A DNA stretch of 53,940 nucleotides from Microvirga sp. SRT01 (GTDB lineage: Bacteria > Pseudomonadota > Alphaproteobacteria > Sphingomonadales > Sphingomonadaceae). The position numbers and the translations under genes were made by a program. Below are positions 24,370 to 32,202 of this stretch, in pieces; position 1 is the first letter of the stretch; each line of letters opens with the position of its first letter. The stretch is taken from positions 1 through 53,940 of the forward strand of contig JAGSNX010000009.1 of assembly GCA_018139225.1 (NCBI GenBank), written 5' to 3'. The notes beneath the pieces were generated by a model. The model made no database searches. It was given only the letters and a program-made list of their open reading frames with translations, and was not told where the DNA came from.

Positions 24370-25517
24370 CTGCCGACACGCACTCCGTTCTCAGCGGCCT
24401 CAAGCCGCTCAGCCGGCTCGATCACCCCCGCGAGATGATCCGCCAGTTCACGCCCAACTGGTTCGCCGCGACGATGGGCACGGGCATCCTTGCCCTCGCG
24501 CTGCCGCAGGTGCCCGGCATCGGGCCTTCGCTTAAACCTGTCGGCGAGGTGTTGTGGTTCTTCAATATCGCGCTCTTCGCGCTGTTCGCCGGCCTCTATG
24601 GCGCGCGCTGGGTGATGTTCGGGCACGAGGCGCGGCGCATCTTCGGGCACAACACCGTGTCGATGTTCATCGGGACCATTCCGATGGGGCTGGCGACGAT
24701 CATCAACGGCTGTCTCGCCTTCGGCATCGCGCGGTTCGGAAATGGCATCGTGCCGGTCGCGCATATCCTGTGGTGGATCGACGTCGCCATGTCGCTCGCC
24801 TGCGGCGTGCTGATCCCCTACCTGATGTTTACCCGCCACGAGCACAGCCTGGACGGCATGACCGCCGTATGGCTGCTGCCGGTCGTCGCTGCCGAAGTGG
24901 CGGGCGCCAGCGGCGGGCTGCTCGCGCCGCATCTAACCGATCCCCACGCGCAGATAGTGACGCTCGCGACCTCCTATGTGCTGTGGGCCTATTCGGTGCC
25001 GGTCGCGTTTGGCATCCTCGCCATCCTCATCCTGCGCATGGCACTCCACAAGTTGCCGCATGAAAGCATGGCGGCATCTTCCTGGCTGGCGCTGGGGCCG
25101 ATCGGCACGGGTGCTCTGGGCATGCTGGTGCTCGGCGCGGATGCGCCGGCGATCCTCACCGCGCACGGGCTAGCCGGCGTCGGCACCGTCGCGCAGGGGA
25201 TCGGCGTTGTCGCCGGGCTCTGCCTTTGGGGTTTCGGCCTGTGGTGGCTGGCGCTCGCGACGCTTATCACCATCCGCTACTGGCGCGCGGGCGTGCCGTT
25301 CAACCTCGGCTGGTGGGGCTACACCTTCCCGCTCGGCGTCTACACCGTCGCCACCTTCCGCCTCGGCACGACGCTGAACCTTATGTTTTTCGGTATCGTC
25401 GGCACGGTGCTGACGGTTGCGCTCGCGGCGATGTGGCTGCTGGTCGGTGCCAAGACGCTAGCCGGTGCATGGCGGGGCAACCTGTTCGTCTCGCCCTGCA
25501 TCGCCACCCCGAACTGA
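24366..25517 (+). CDS. TDT-family exporter (TehA/SSU1-like, probable sulfite efflux)
   Basis: A 383-residue membrane protein with ten hydrophobic helices and the family signature FTPNWFAATMGTGILA near the N-terminus, followed by WFFNIALF and later WGYTFPLGVYTVATFRLG. TDT members include TehA, Mae1, the plant channel SLAC1 and the yeast sulfite pump Ssu1. Coupling to a LysR gene and flanking sulfite oxidases favours sulfite export. ATG overlaps the LysR stop. Confidence 0.88.
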   Translation: MTADTHSVLSGLKPLSRLDHPREMIRQFTPNWFAATMGTGILALALPQVPGIGPSLKPVGEVLWFFNIALFALFAGLYGARWVMFGHEARRIFGHNTVSMFIGTIPMGLATIINGCLAFGIARFGNGIVPVAHILWWIDVAMSLACGVLIPYLMFTRHEHSLDGMTAVWLLPVVAAEVAGASGGLLAPHLTDPHAQIVTLATSYVLWAYSVPVAFGILAILILRMALHKLPHESMAASSWLALGPIGTGALGMLVLGADAPAILTAHGLAGVGTVAQGIGVVAGLCLWGFGLWWLALATLITIRYWRAGVPFNLGWWGYTFPLGVYTVATFRLGTTLNLMFFGIVGTVLTVALAAMWLLVGAKTLAGAWRGNLFVSPCIATPN

Positions 25518-25606
25518 TCTGCCATGATGATCGGATCAGTCGGTCCGATCACTTGCAGAATGCCCCTTCGATCCGCCAGCGTGACTGGCCACAGGAGAGC
25601 CTTGTC

Positions 25607-26842
25607 ATGGACAATTTCGACGCCGGGCTGGCGAGTGAGACCAGCCGTCGCCGCTTCCTCAGCCATGCCGCGCTCGGCACCGCCGGCCTTGCCGCCGCGC
25701 CGGCACTGGCGCAGCAGCTCGTCGACCTGAAGCTGCCCGGCGGCAATGCCGAGCGGCCGATGACCAGCGCCTTTCCCGGCAAGGGCAGCATGATCCTCCA
25801 GCGCGTCCATCCACCCTTGCTGGAGACGCCGATGGAGGTCTTCGACAAGTCGGTGTTCACGCCCAACGACCAGTTCTTCGTCCGCTGGCACTGGGCCGAC
25901 ATACCGACCTCGATCGACGTCGAAAGTTTCCGCCTCAACGTCTTCGGCCACGTCAATCGGCCGCTGTCGATCAGCCTCGCTCAGCTGCTGCGCCTTCCAC
26001 GGGTCGAGATGGCGGCGGTGAACCAGTGCTCGGGCAACAGCCGCGGGCTGTTCCAGCCGCGCGTCGCCGGCGCGCAATGGGGCAATGGCGCGATGGGCAA
26101 CGCCAAGTGGCTCGGCGTTCGCCTGCGCGACGTGCTCGACCTCGCCGGGGTCAAGGCAGGCGCGGTGCAGGTGCGCTTCGGCGCTCTCGATCAGCCGGTC
26201 GTGGCGGGCGCTCCTGACTTCGAGAAGGCACTCGACATCGACCATGCCCGCGACGGCGAGGTCATGATCGCCTTCGGCATGAACGGCGAGCAACTGCCGC
26301 TCCTCAACGGCTTTCCCTGCCGGCTGATCGTGCCGGGCTGGTACTCGACCTATTGGGTCAAGATGCTGAACGCGATCGAGGTACTGCCCGGCCCTGACGA
26401 CCAGTATTGGATGGCCAAGGCCTACAAGATCCCCGCGACACCCGGCGCGAATGTCGCGCCCGGTGCCAAGGACTTCCCGACCGTACCGATCAATCGCATG
26501 ATCCCGCGTAGCTGGATGACCAGCCTGCCCGATGGTCAGGCGATCGCCTATGAAGCGTCGATCCCGGTCGGCGGCATCGCAATGGGCGGCGATTGCGGCG
26601 TCGTCAAGGTCGATGTGTCGTCGGACGGTGGCCGCACCTGGTACAGGACGACGCTCGGAGCGGACGAGGGCAGGTACAGCTTCCGGCGCTGGGACGGGCG
26701 GGTGCCGCTGAGACGCGGGCCTAACCCCATCATGGTGCGCTGCTGGAACACCAACGGTGTCGCTCAGCCGATGAAGCCGATCTGGAATCCCGGCGGGTTC
26801 ATGCGCGGCAACATTGAAACCACCACCATCATCGCGGCCTGA
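25607..26842 (+). CDS. Periplasmic sulfite dehydrogenase, SorA-like molybdopterin subunit
   Basis: A 411-residue protein from the ATG at 25607 (AGGAG upstream; the open frame upstream shadows the exporter). Tat signal SRRRFLSHAALG. The sulfite-oxidase Moco domain has Cys141 in VNQCSGNSRG, and the dimerisation domain has VDVSSDGGRTWYRTTLG and a late NTNGVAQPMKPIWNPGG. A cytochrome c gene follows by 14 bp, matching the SorAB or SoxCD layout in which electrons go to a c-type haem subunit. Confidence 0.92.
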   Translation: MDNFDAGLASETSRRRFLSHAALGTAGLAAAPALAQQLVDLKLPGGNAERPMTSAFPGKGSMILQRVHPPLLETPMEVFDKSVFTPNDQFFVRWHWADIPTSIDVESFRLNVFGHVNRPLSISLAQLLRLPRVEMAAVNQCSGNSRGLFQPRVAGAQWGNGAMGNAKWLGVRLRDVLDLAGVKAGAVQVRFGALDQPVVAGAPDFEKALDIDHARDGEVMIAFGMNGEQLPLLNGFPCRLIVPGWYSTYWVKMLNAIEVLPGPDDQYWMAKAYKIPATPGANVAPGAKDFPTVPINRMIPRSWMTSLPDGQAIAYEASIPVGGIAMGGDCGVVKVDVSSDGGRTWYRTTLGADEGRYSFRRWDGRVPLRRGPNPIMVRCWNTNGVAQPMKPIWNPGGFMRGNIETTTIIAA

Positions 26843-26856
26843 GGAGCGAGCAAATC

Positions 26857-27339
26857 ATGAAGACTCCGTCTCCCGGCATGATGGCTGCTGGCCTGATCGG
26901 CCTGACCGGCATCATCCTCGTCTCGATCGGCGCGCCGAGCAGCCGCAAGGCGCCCGTTCCGATCTCCGAGACATCCGAGCCGGCACCGGCCGCCAGCGTG
27001 TCAGCGCGCGGCTTCTCGCTTGCCTCGACCAGCGTCGACCTGCCGGCCGACGACGCGACCTACCCCGACGGTCCGCACGCCGACGTCATCAATGCCAATT
27101 GCACCTCGTGCCACTCAGCCAGCATGGCGCTGACCCAGCCTGCGCTATCGGCGGATCAGTGGAAGGCGACCGTCACCAAGATGCGTGAGGTGTATAAGGC
27201 GCCAGTGGCCGAGAAGGACGTCGATGCGATCGTTGCTTATCTCACCGCTATGCCGAGCCAGAAGGTGGCACCCGCGACCGGCAAGGCGCAGGACCCGGAC
27301 CCCAAAGTGGCTCCTGATGTCTCAGGTGGAACCGGCTAA
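26857..27339 (+). CDS. Monohaem cytochrome c subunit (SorB-like)
   Basis: A 160-residue exported protein with an N-terminal hydrophobic anchor (MMAAGLIGLTGIILVSIG) and one haem site CTSCH (Cys82, Cys85, His86). Candidate axial Met residues follow in VTKMREVY and YLTAMPSQ. It is the likely electron acceptor of the sulfite dehydrogenase encoded just upstream. It is the last gene before palindrome C. Confidence 0.9.
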   Translation: MKTPSPGMMAAGLIGLTGIILVSIGAPSSRKAPVPISETSEPAPAASVSARGFSLASTSVDLPADDATYPDGPHADVINANCTSCHSASMALTQPALSADQWKATVTKMREVYKAPVAEKDVDAIVAYLTAMPSQKVAPATGKAQDPDPKVAPDVSGGTG

Positions 27340-27382
27340 CCGATCTACTTCCATAATCCCGAAATACCATCCCAATCGGGAC

Positions 27383-27466
27383 GGTGTCGGAGCCGTCCGG
27401 TTCTGACACCACCGACTGACACACGCATTTCCGCGGGTTTACAGGTGTCAGAATCCCGTGTCAGAA
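27383..27466. repeat. 28-bp hix-like palindrome, site C, plus half-sites
   Basis: The palindrome spans 27383-27410: arm GGTGTCGGAGCCG, central TC, arm CGGTTCTGACACC (two mismatches between arms). Additional half-sites follow: CTGACAC at 27416, GGTGTCAGAA at 27444 and GTGTCAGAA at 27458. The block lies just before the serine recombinase start at 27474, as expected of a res or inversion site with accessory binding sites. Confidence 0.75.
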
Positions 27467-27473
27467 GGCCGGT

Positions 27474-28049
27474 ATGCAAATCGGCTATGCGCGGGTGTCT
27501 CGCGGCGATCACCAAGACCTCGATGCCCAAGTCGCCGCGCTTGCTGCAGCGGGGTGCGATCCGATCCTTCGCGAGGAAGCCTCAGGCGGACAGACCGATC
27601 GGCCCGAGTTGGCGCGCGCGATCAGGAGCCTGCAGCCGGGTGACGTGCTGGTGGTGTGGAAGCTCGATCGCTTGTCGCGCTCTCTGCGTGACCTTCTGTT
27701 CACGCTGGAGGAAGTCGCGGCGGCCGGTGCCGGATTCCGCTCGCTGACCGAGGCCGTGGATACGACGACGCCGGCGGGACGATTGATGACACAGACGCTT
27801 GGCGCCTTCGCCGAGTTCGAGCGCGCCATGATCCGCGAGCGCACCATGAGTGGGCTCGCGCACGCGCGCCAAGCTGGGCGTCTGCTGGGTCGCCGACCAA
27901 GCCTCACTCGGCAGCAGCGCGCCGAGATCGTCGCCAAAGCGGAATCCGGCCAAGGATCACCGGCGCAGCTTGCCAGCCTGTTCCGCGTCTCTCGCTCCAC
28001 CGTGCAGCGGGTGCTTCGCGACCATCGTAACCGATCGGCCGTGGCATGA
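27474..28049 (+). CDS. Serine recombinase (resolvase/invertase family)
   Basis: A 191-residue small serine recombinase with Ser9 in GYARVSRGD, VVWKLDRLSRS, the catalytic-domain end FERAMIRERT and a C-terminal HTH (SPAQLASLFRVSRSTVQRVL). It overlaps the methyltransferase start (ATGA), so recombinase, methylase and endonuclease form one operon. The palindrome and half-sites at 27383-27466 directly upstream are likely its target and its own operator. Distinct from the recombinase at 15907 in sequence. Confidence 0.93.
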   Translation: MQIGYARVSRGDHQDLDAQVAALAAAGCDPILREEASGGQTDRPELARAIRSLQPGDVLVVWKLDRLSRSLRDLLFTLEEVAAAGAGFRSLTEAVDTTTPAGRLMTQTLGAFAEFERAMIRERTMSGLAHARQAGRLLGRRPSLTRQQRAEIVAKAESGQGSPAQLASLFRVSRSTVQRVLRDHRNRSAVA

Positions 28050-29818
28050 GCCTTGCCCCTGCCCTGCTCCGCGACTTGCCTGCAGACCTCGATGCGCAAC
28101 GCTACGAGCTGGCCCGTGCCCGCCAGCTCGCTCGGGCATGGGCAGAGACGCTGCCCGAACCGCGACGCCGGGACATGGCCGCGCTGTTCACTCGCGATGC
28201 GATCGACACCTATCGCGCCGAGGCCCGACCCCATGCGATCCTCAGTCCACCATTCGCCGCACCCTATGGCCGGCTCGATCGCGCGGTCGCCGAGCTGGCT
28301 GCAGTGGTGGGGCGTGAGGCCGCGCCGTTGCCGATCGCCGAGGCGGTTTATTTCCTGACCGGCCTCTACACGACCCTGCTCGCGGCACGGGAGCGCGGGG
28401 CGATGGGGGCGTTCTACACCCCGCCGGCGCTGGCGAACCGGTTGCTCGACATGGCCGAGGAACAGGGGATCGACTGGACCCGTGCGCGCGTGCTCGATCC
28501 GGCGAGCGGCGGAGGCGCGTTCCTGTTGCCTGCAGCCGAACGGATGATCGCTGCGCTTCCCGCGGCCGAGCCGGCGATCGTACTGCGGCAGATCGGCACC
28601 CGCCTGACCGGGCTGGAGCTGGATCCCTATGCCGCGGGCTTCGGGCAGAATGCGATCGAACTGCTGCTGGCGGATGTGACTGCCGCTGCAGGCCGTGCAG
28701 CCCCGATCGTCGTGCGCGTCGCCGACACGCTGGAGGAAGCGCCGGTGGCCCGCTTCGACCTGGTGATCGGCAATCCGCCTTATGGCCGTGTCACTCTCAC
28801 GCCCGAACAGCGCCAGCGGTTCGCACGCAGCCTTTACGGCCACGCCAATCTCTACGGCGTGTTCACGGATATCGCCGTGCGCTGGACGAAGAAGGGCGGG
28901 ACCATCGCCTATCTGACGCCGACCAGTTTCCTGTCGGGCAGTTACTATTCCGCGCTGCGTGAGCTGATCGCCAAGGAGGCGCCGCCCGTCGCGATCGATT
29001 TCGTCCATGCCCGGCGCGGCGTGTTCGAGGACGTGCTGCAGGAGACGTTGCTGGCGGCTTACAAGCGCGGCGCAAAGCCTGGCCGCGCTCAGATCCATTA
29101 TGTCGAGGTCGCGAACGAGCGCGAGGCCCGCGTCATCCGCAACGGTACGATCGGCCTGCCCTCCCCGGCGTCGCAACCGTGGCTCGCACCGCGCGAGCCA
29201 CGGCACAGCGCTTTGATCGCCAAGGCCGAGACGATGCCAGCGCGGCTTGCCGACTGGGGTTACCGTGTCTCGACGGGACCGCTGGTGTGGAACCGCTACA
29301 AGGACCAGATGCGGCTCCGCCCCGCACGCGGCGCACATCCGCTGATCTGGGCGGAGGCGGTGTCGGCGGATGGTCGCTTCGCGTTCCGGGCCGAGAAGCG
29401 CAATCACGCGCCTTATTTCAAGGTCGAGCGGGGCGATGCCTGGCTGCTTGTCGAGGAGGCATGCGTCCTCGTCCAGCGCACCACCGCGAAGGAGCAGGCG
29501 CGTCGCCTGATCGCGGCCGAGCTGCCGGCGGACTTCATCGTGCAGCATGGCGGCGTTGTGGTCGAGAACCACCTGAACATGGTCAGGCCCTCCGCGCGGC
29601 CCGCGGTATCGCCGGCGACGGTCGCGGCGGTGCTGAACAGCGCGGTCGTCGATCAGCTCTTCCGCTGCATCAACGGTAGCGTCGCGGTATCGGCGTTCGA
29701 GATGGAGGCGCTGCCCCTGCCCTCACCCGCCGCGATGAAAACGGTGGAGGCGCTGGTCCGCCGCGGTGCCGCCATCGAGGACGAACTGGCGCGCCTCTAT
29801 GGGCAGGTCGTCCCATGA
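28046..29818 (+). CDS. Type II N6-adenine DNA methyltransferase (PstI/BsuBI-type)
   Basis: A 590-residue gamma-type N6-adenine methylase. Motif X-like GAFYTPPALANRL (121-133) is followed by motif I DPASGGGAFL (151-160), ELDPYAAGF and the catalytic NPPY at 243-246 in LVIGNPPYGRV. The C-terminal half is a TaqI-like specificity region. It is coupled to a BsuBI/PstI-type endonuclease by ATGA overlap, which predicts protection of CTGCAG. CTGCAG occurs many times in this plasmid, so the methylase should be needed for its survival. Confidence 0.92.
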   Translation: MSLAPALLRDLPADLDAQRYELARARQLARAWAETLPEPRRRDMAALFTRDAIDTYRAEARPHAILSPPFAAPYGRLDRAVAELAAVVGREAAPLPIAEAVYFLTGLYTTLLAARERGAMGAFYTPPALANRLLDMAEEQGIDWTRARVLDPASGGGAFLLPAAERMIAALPAAEPAIVLRQIGTRLTGLELDPYAAGFGQNAIELLLADVTAAAGRAAPIVVRVADTLEEAPVARFDLVIGNPPYGRVTLTPEQRQRFARSLYGHANLYGVFTDIAVRWTKKGGTIAYLTPTSFLSGSYYSALRELIAKEAPPVAIDFVHARRGVFEDVLQETLLAAYKRGAKPGRAQIHYVEVANEREARVIRNGTIGLPSPASQPWLAPREPRHSALIAKAETMPARLADWGYRVSTGPLVWNRYKDQMRLRPARGAHPLIWAEAVSADGRFAFRAEKRNHAPYFKVERGDAWLLVEEACVLVQRTTAKEQARRLIAAELPADFIVQHGGVVVENHLNMVRPSARPAVSPATVAAVLNSAVVDQLFRCINGSVAVSAFEMEALPLPSPAAMKTVEALVRRGAAIEDELARLYGQVVP

Positions 29819-30870
29819 CGCCGCTGCTAACCCGTGAACAGGTCCATGTCCGGCTGCAGGAGATCTTCCCCGATGGAGCGCCCAATCGCGCCTATCTGAC
29901 CCGGATGCTGGCGGCGAGCACAGTGTTCGTCGCCCTCTATATCGACGCGGTTGAGGGCAGCGGGACGTATCTCGGTCCCAAGCACGTCTATCGCATGACC
30001 GACGAACGGGCGGCGCGTACTGATGCTGCCGACCGGGCCAGCTATGCGACCGGCGTTCTGCGCACCGGGAGCCAAGTCGAGGGCCGACGCTGGTATCAGG
30101 ACAACACCCGCGAGCCGATCCGTGATGAGACGCTGCGCGAGGGACTGGTGGCGATCGGCGCAGTGACCGAGCGCACCGACCTTGCCACTACGTCGAGCAA
30201 GCCGCGCTATGCGCTGAAGGCGGGCTTCGCCGCTTTGTTCGACCCGGACCTCGCCGACGAATCGCTGCGGGTCCGGATCGCGGCGTGGCAGGCCGAGGCA
30301 TTGAACAAGGGTGCGCTCGCCCGACTGGCGATCGTTCGCCGCGGTGCCGGCGTCAGCGCCGATCAGGTACTGGTCACCTTCCCGAACGGCGAGACGCGCC
30401 GGATGAAGCCCGGCCCCAGTTCGGCGATCACCAAGGCGGTGGTCGAGGTGTTCGCCCCCACCTTCCTCACCGATCCCGCCGTCCTGTTCCTCAGCGAGAG
30501 CGGCAACAAGGTGGTCGCGCGCGACGACGAGCTGGCGCGGTCGATCGGCCTCGCGATTCAAGCCGACCGGAACCTGCCCGACACGATCCTCGTCGACCTT
30601 GGGCCGACGCATCCGTTGCTGGTGTTCGTAGAGGTGGTCGCGACCGATGGCCCGATCAGTGAACGTCGAAAGGAGGCGCTGGAGGCGTTGGTCGCCGAGA
30701 CGGGCTTCCCCGCCGAGCATGTTGCATTCGTGACGGCGTTTCTCGATCGCAGCGCTGGGCCATTCAAGAAGACGGTCGATAGCCTCGCTTGGGGCAGCTA
30801 CGCTTGGTTTGCTGCCGAGCCAGAGCGGCTGCTAATATTCAGCGATGCCCCGCGCTCGCTTGGCGGCTGA
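29815..30870 (+). CDS. BsuBI/PstI-family type II restriction endonuclease
   Basis: A 351-residue protein of the BsuBI/PstI endonuclease family. The C-terminal catalytic region has PDTILVDLGP (255-264) and VFVEVVATDGPISERRK (270-286) in the PD-(D/E)xK style, followed by FPAEHVAFVTAFLDR. The N-terminal part (GPKHVYRMTDE, RRWYQDNTREPIRDETL) is also typical. Together with the methylase it forms a complete type II system with predicted CTGCAG specificity. Specificity is inferred from the family. Confidence 0.92.
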   Translation: MTPLLTREQVHVRLQEIFPDGAPNRAYLTRMLAASTVFVALYIDAVEGSGTYLGPKHVYRMTDERAARTDAADRASYATGVLRTGSQVEGRRWYQDNTREPIRDETLREGLVAIGAVTERTDLATTSSKPRYALKAGFAALFDPDLADESLRVRIAAWQAEALNKGALARLAIVRRGAGVSADQVLVTFPNGETRRMKPGPSSAITKAVVEVFAPTFLTDPAVLFLSESGNKVVARDDELARSIGLAIQADRNLPDTILVDLGPTHPLLVFVEVVATDGPISERRKEALEALVAETGFPAEHVAFVTAFLDRSAGPFKKTVDSLAWGSYAWFAAEPERLLIFSDAPRSLGG

Positions 30871-31150
30871 CCGCCACGACGCCGGGCGATGCTTTCCTCT
30901 CCGCAGTTGCGCCCATCCTCGCGGCTGCAGGCCCCCTTCCCCATGCCCGGCTCGATACCGGCGGCGAGACGACGCGCCCGAAGAAGCAGGCGACGCGGTT
31001 GCTCAAATGCGAGTGCGGGACATGTGGCTATACCGTCAGGACCGCGCGCAAGTGGCTCGAGACGGCCGGCGCACCGCTATGCCCGGTTGGGGGCACGGGC
31101 CGATGCATCATGATCCGCTCAACACTGACGGCGATGATCCGAAGCCGTAA
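30864..31150 (+). pseudogene. Frame-broken zinc-ribbon remnant (SprT-like C-terminus)
   Basis: Between the endonuclease and parA, one frame reads RLTATTPGDAFLSAV and then KKQATRLLKCECGTCGYTVR, and goes on with TARKWLETAGAPLCPV. A one-base shift in the run of G near 31090 is then needed to read GHGPMHHDPLNTDGDDPKP and a stop at 31150. The CxC/CxxCGY/CP pattern resembles the zinc-binding tail of SprT-like proteins seen on related plasmids. No start or N-terminal domain remains. Probably a leftover of a gene truncated when the restriction module entered. Confidence 0.5.
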
Positions 31151-31173
31151 CGCTTCCCTTCCCATCCACGTCG

Positions 31174-31205
31174 TATATAAGTATACAAGTATAATTCTAT
31201 ACCGC
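31174..31205. repeat. Octamer array 1 (4 x TATANNNN) at parA promoter
   Basis: Four contiguous 8-bp units: TATATAAG, TATACAAG, TATAATTC, TATACCGC. The array ends at the AGGAG ribosome-binding site of parA. It is a likely operator or centromere element for the ribbon-helix-helix protein encoded downstream. Confidence 0.7.
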
Positions 31206-31216
31206 AGGAGTGCAGC

Positions 31217-31852
31217 ATGAAGGTTCTAGCCATCCTGTCCCAGAAAGGCGGCGTTGGAAAAACGACGTTGGCGACGTGCCTCGCCGTAGCGGCCGAGCAG
31301 GCGGGCAAGGAAGCCGCGATCATCGATCTGGACCCGCAGGCGACAGCATCGTTCTGGAAAGACGTGCGCCAGCTCGATACGCCGGCCGTCGCTTCGATCC
31401 AGCCGGTGCGGCTCGCGGCGATGCTCAAGGCGTGTGCCGACGCCGGCACAGACCTTGTGGTGATCGACGGCGCTGCCGTTGCGCGCGATGTTGCCTATGA
31501 GGCTGCGCGGCACGCCGACTTTATCCTCGTACCGACGAAGACGGCGGTGTTCGACACCATGAGCATGACTCACACACTCGACGTGGTGCGGCAGCTCGAT
31601 CGCGCCTTCGCCGTCGTGCTGACATTCGTCCCCCCGCAGGGACAGGAGACGGGCGACGCGATGAAGGCGGTAGAGGAGCTGGGCGCGGCGGTTTGTCCGG
31701 TGACGATCGGCAACCGCAAGGCGTTCTTCCGCGCTCAGGCTGCGGGCCAGGCAGTGCAGGAGTTCGAGCCTAACGGCCCCGCCGCAGCGGAAATCAAGCG
31801 TCTATACGAGTATACGGCTATACGCCTATACGATGAAGTGGAGGCGGTATGA
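31217..31852 (+). CDS. parA: ParA-family partition ATPase
   Basis: A 211-residue type Ib ParA (no N-terminal HTH): deviant Walker A KGGVGKTT at 10-17, Walker A' IIDLDPQATAS and Walker B LVVIDGAA. It drives plasmid segregation with a small centromere-binding protein. GCAGGAG precedes the ATG. The last codons contain octamer array 2, and the stop overlaps the start of the ribbon-helix-helix gene, a parFG-like operon. Confidence 0.94.
   Translation: MKVLAILSQKGGVGKTTLATCLAVAAEQAGKEAAIIDLDPQATASFWKDVRQLDTPAVASIQPVRLAAMLKACADAGTDLVVIDGAAVARDVAYEAARHADFILVPTKTAVFDTMSMTHTLDVVRQLDRAFAVVLTFVPPQGQETGDAMKAVEELGAAVCPVTIGNRKAFFRAQAAGQAVQEFEPNGPAAAEIKRLYEYTAIRLYDEVEAV
31803..31834. repeat. Octamer array 2 (4 x TATACGNN) inside the parA 3' end
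   Basis: Contiguous TATACGAG, TATACGGC, TATACGCC, TATACGAT. These are the most regular units of the set. They lie inside coding sequence, 14 bp before the start of the ribbon-helix-helix gene. Confidence 0.75.
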
Positions 31853-32139
31853 TGGCGAAGGGCAATACACTTCAGGCGATGCTTGATCGGGCCAAGGCTG
31901 GCGGCGACGCGCCGGCAACGCCCGCCCCGTCCGTCGCGGCAACGCCAACCCCCGCCAAACCCGCGCAGGCGGGACGACAAGGGACCAAGCTGATCGGTGG
32001 GCATTTCGCGCCGGAGGTCAGCACGCAGCTCCGCATCCTAGCGGCTGAGGAGGGGACGACTGTGCAGAGCCTGCTGGGCGAGGCGCTGGACGACCTGTTT
32101 GTGAAGAAGGGACGCAGCCGGGCAAGTAGGCGGGTATAG
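31849..32139 (+). CDS. Ribbon-helix-helix partition protein (ParG/omega-like)
   Basis: A 96-residue protein with a flexible Ala/Pro-rich N-terminal half and a C-terminal ribbon-helix-helix (KLIGGHFA strand at 48-54, helices PEVSTQLRILAAEEG and TVQSLLGEALDDLF). This is the layout of ParG-type centromere-binding proteins. It overlaps the parA stop and is bracketed by TATACNNN arrays before and after it, its most likely binding sites. GGAGG precedes the ATG. Confidence 0.85.
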   Translation: MMAKGNTLQAMLDRAKAGGDAPATPAPSVAATPTPAKPAQAGRQGTKLIGGHFAPEVSTQLRILAAEEGTTVQSLLGEALDDLFVKKGRSRASRRV

Positions 32140-32158
32140 GCGTATACAGTTATACTAG
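32135..32158. repeat. Octamer array 3 (3 units) after the ribbon-helix-helix gene
   Basis: TATAGGCG, TATACAGT, TATACTAG run contiguously across the stop codon of the ribbon-helix-helix gene. Confidence 0.68.
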
Positions 32159-32202
32159 TAGGGAAAGTGCGAAGGCCGCGAAAGGACGGGTGCCCAACGG
32201 AA

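Noticed and set aside
5625..27410. pdif (XerC/XerD) sites as explanation for the island borders
   Set aside because: The arms do not match the XerC/XerD half-site pattern and are GC-richer; hix-like serine-recombinase geometry fits better.
27509..29572. 687-residue minus-strand open frame opposite the recombinase and methylase
   Set aside because: It is an antisense shadow caused by high GC; the plus-strand genes have clear catalytic motifs and coupled starts, and the antisense product is Arg/Gly/Asp-rich without domains.
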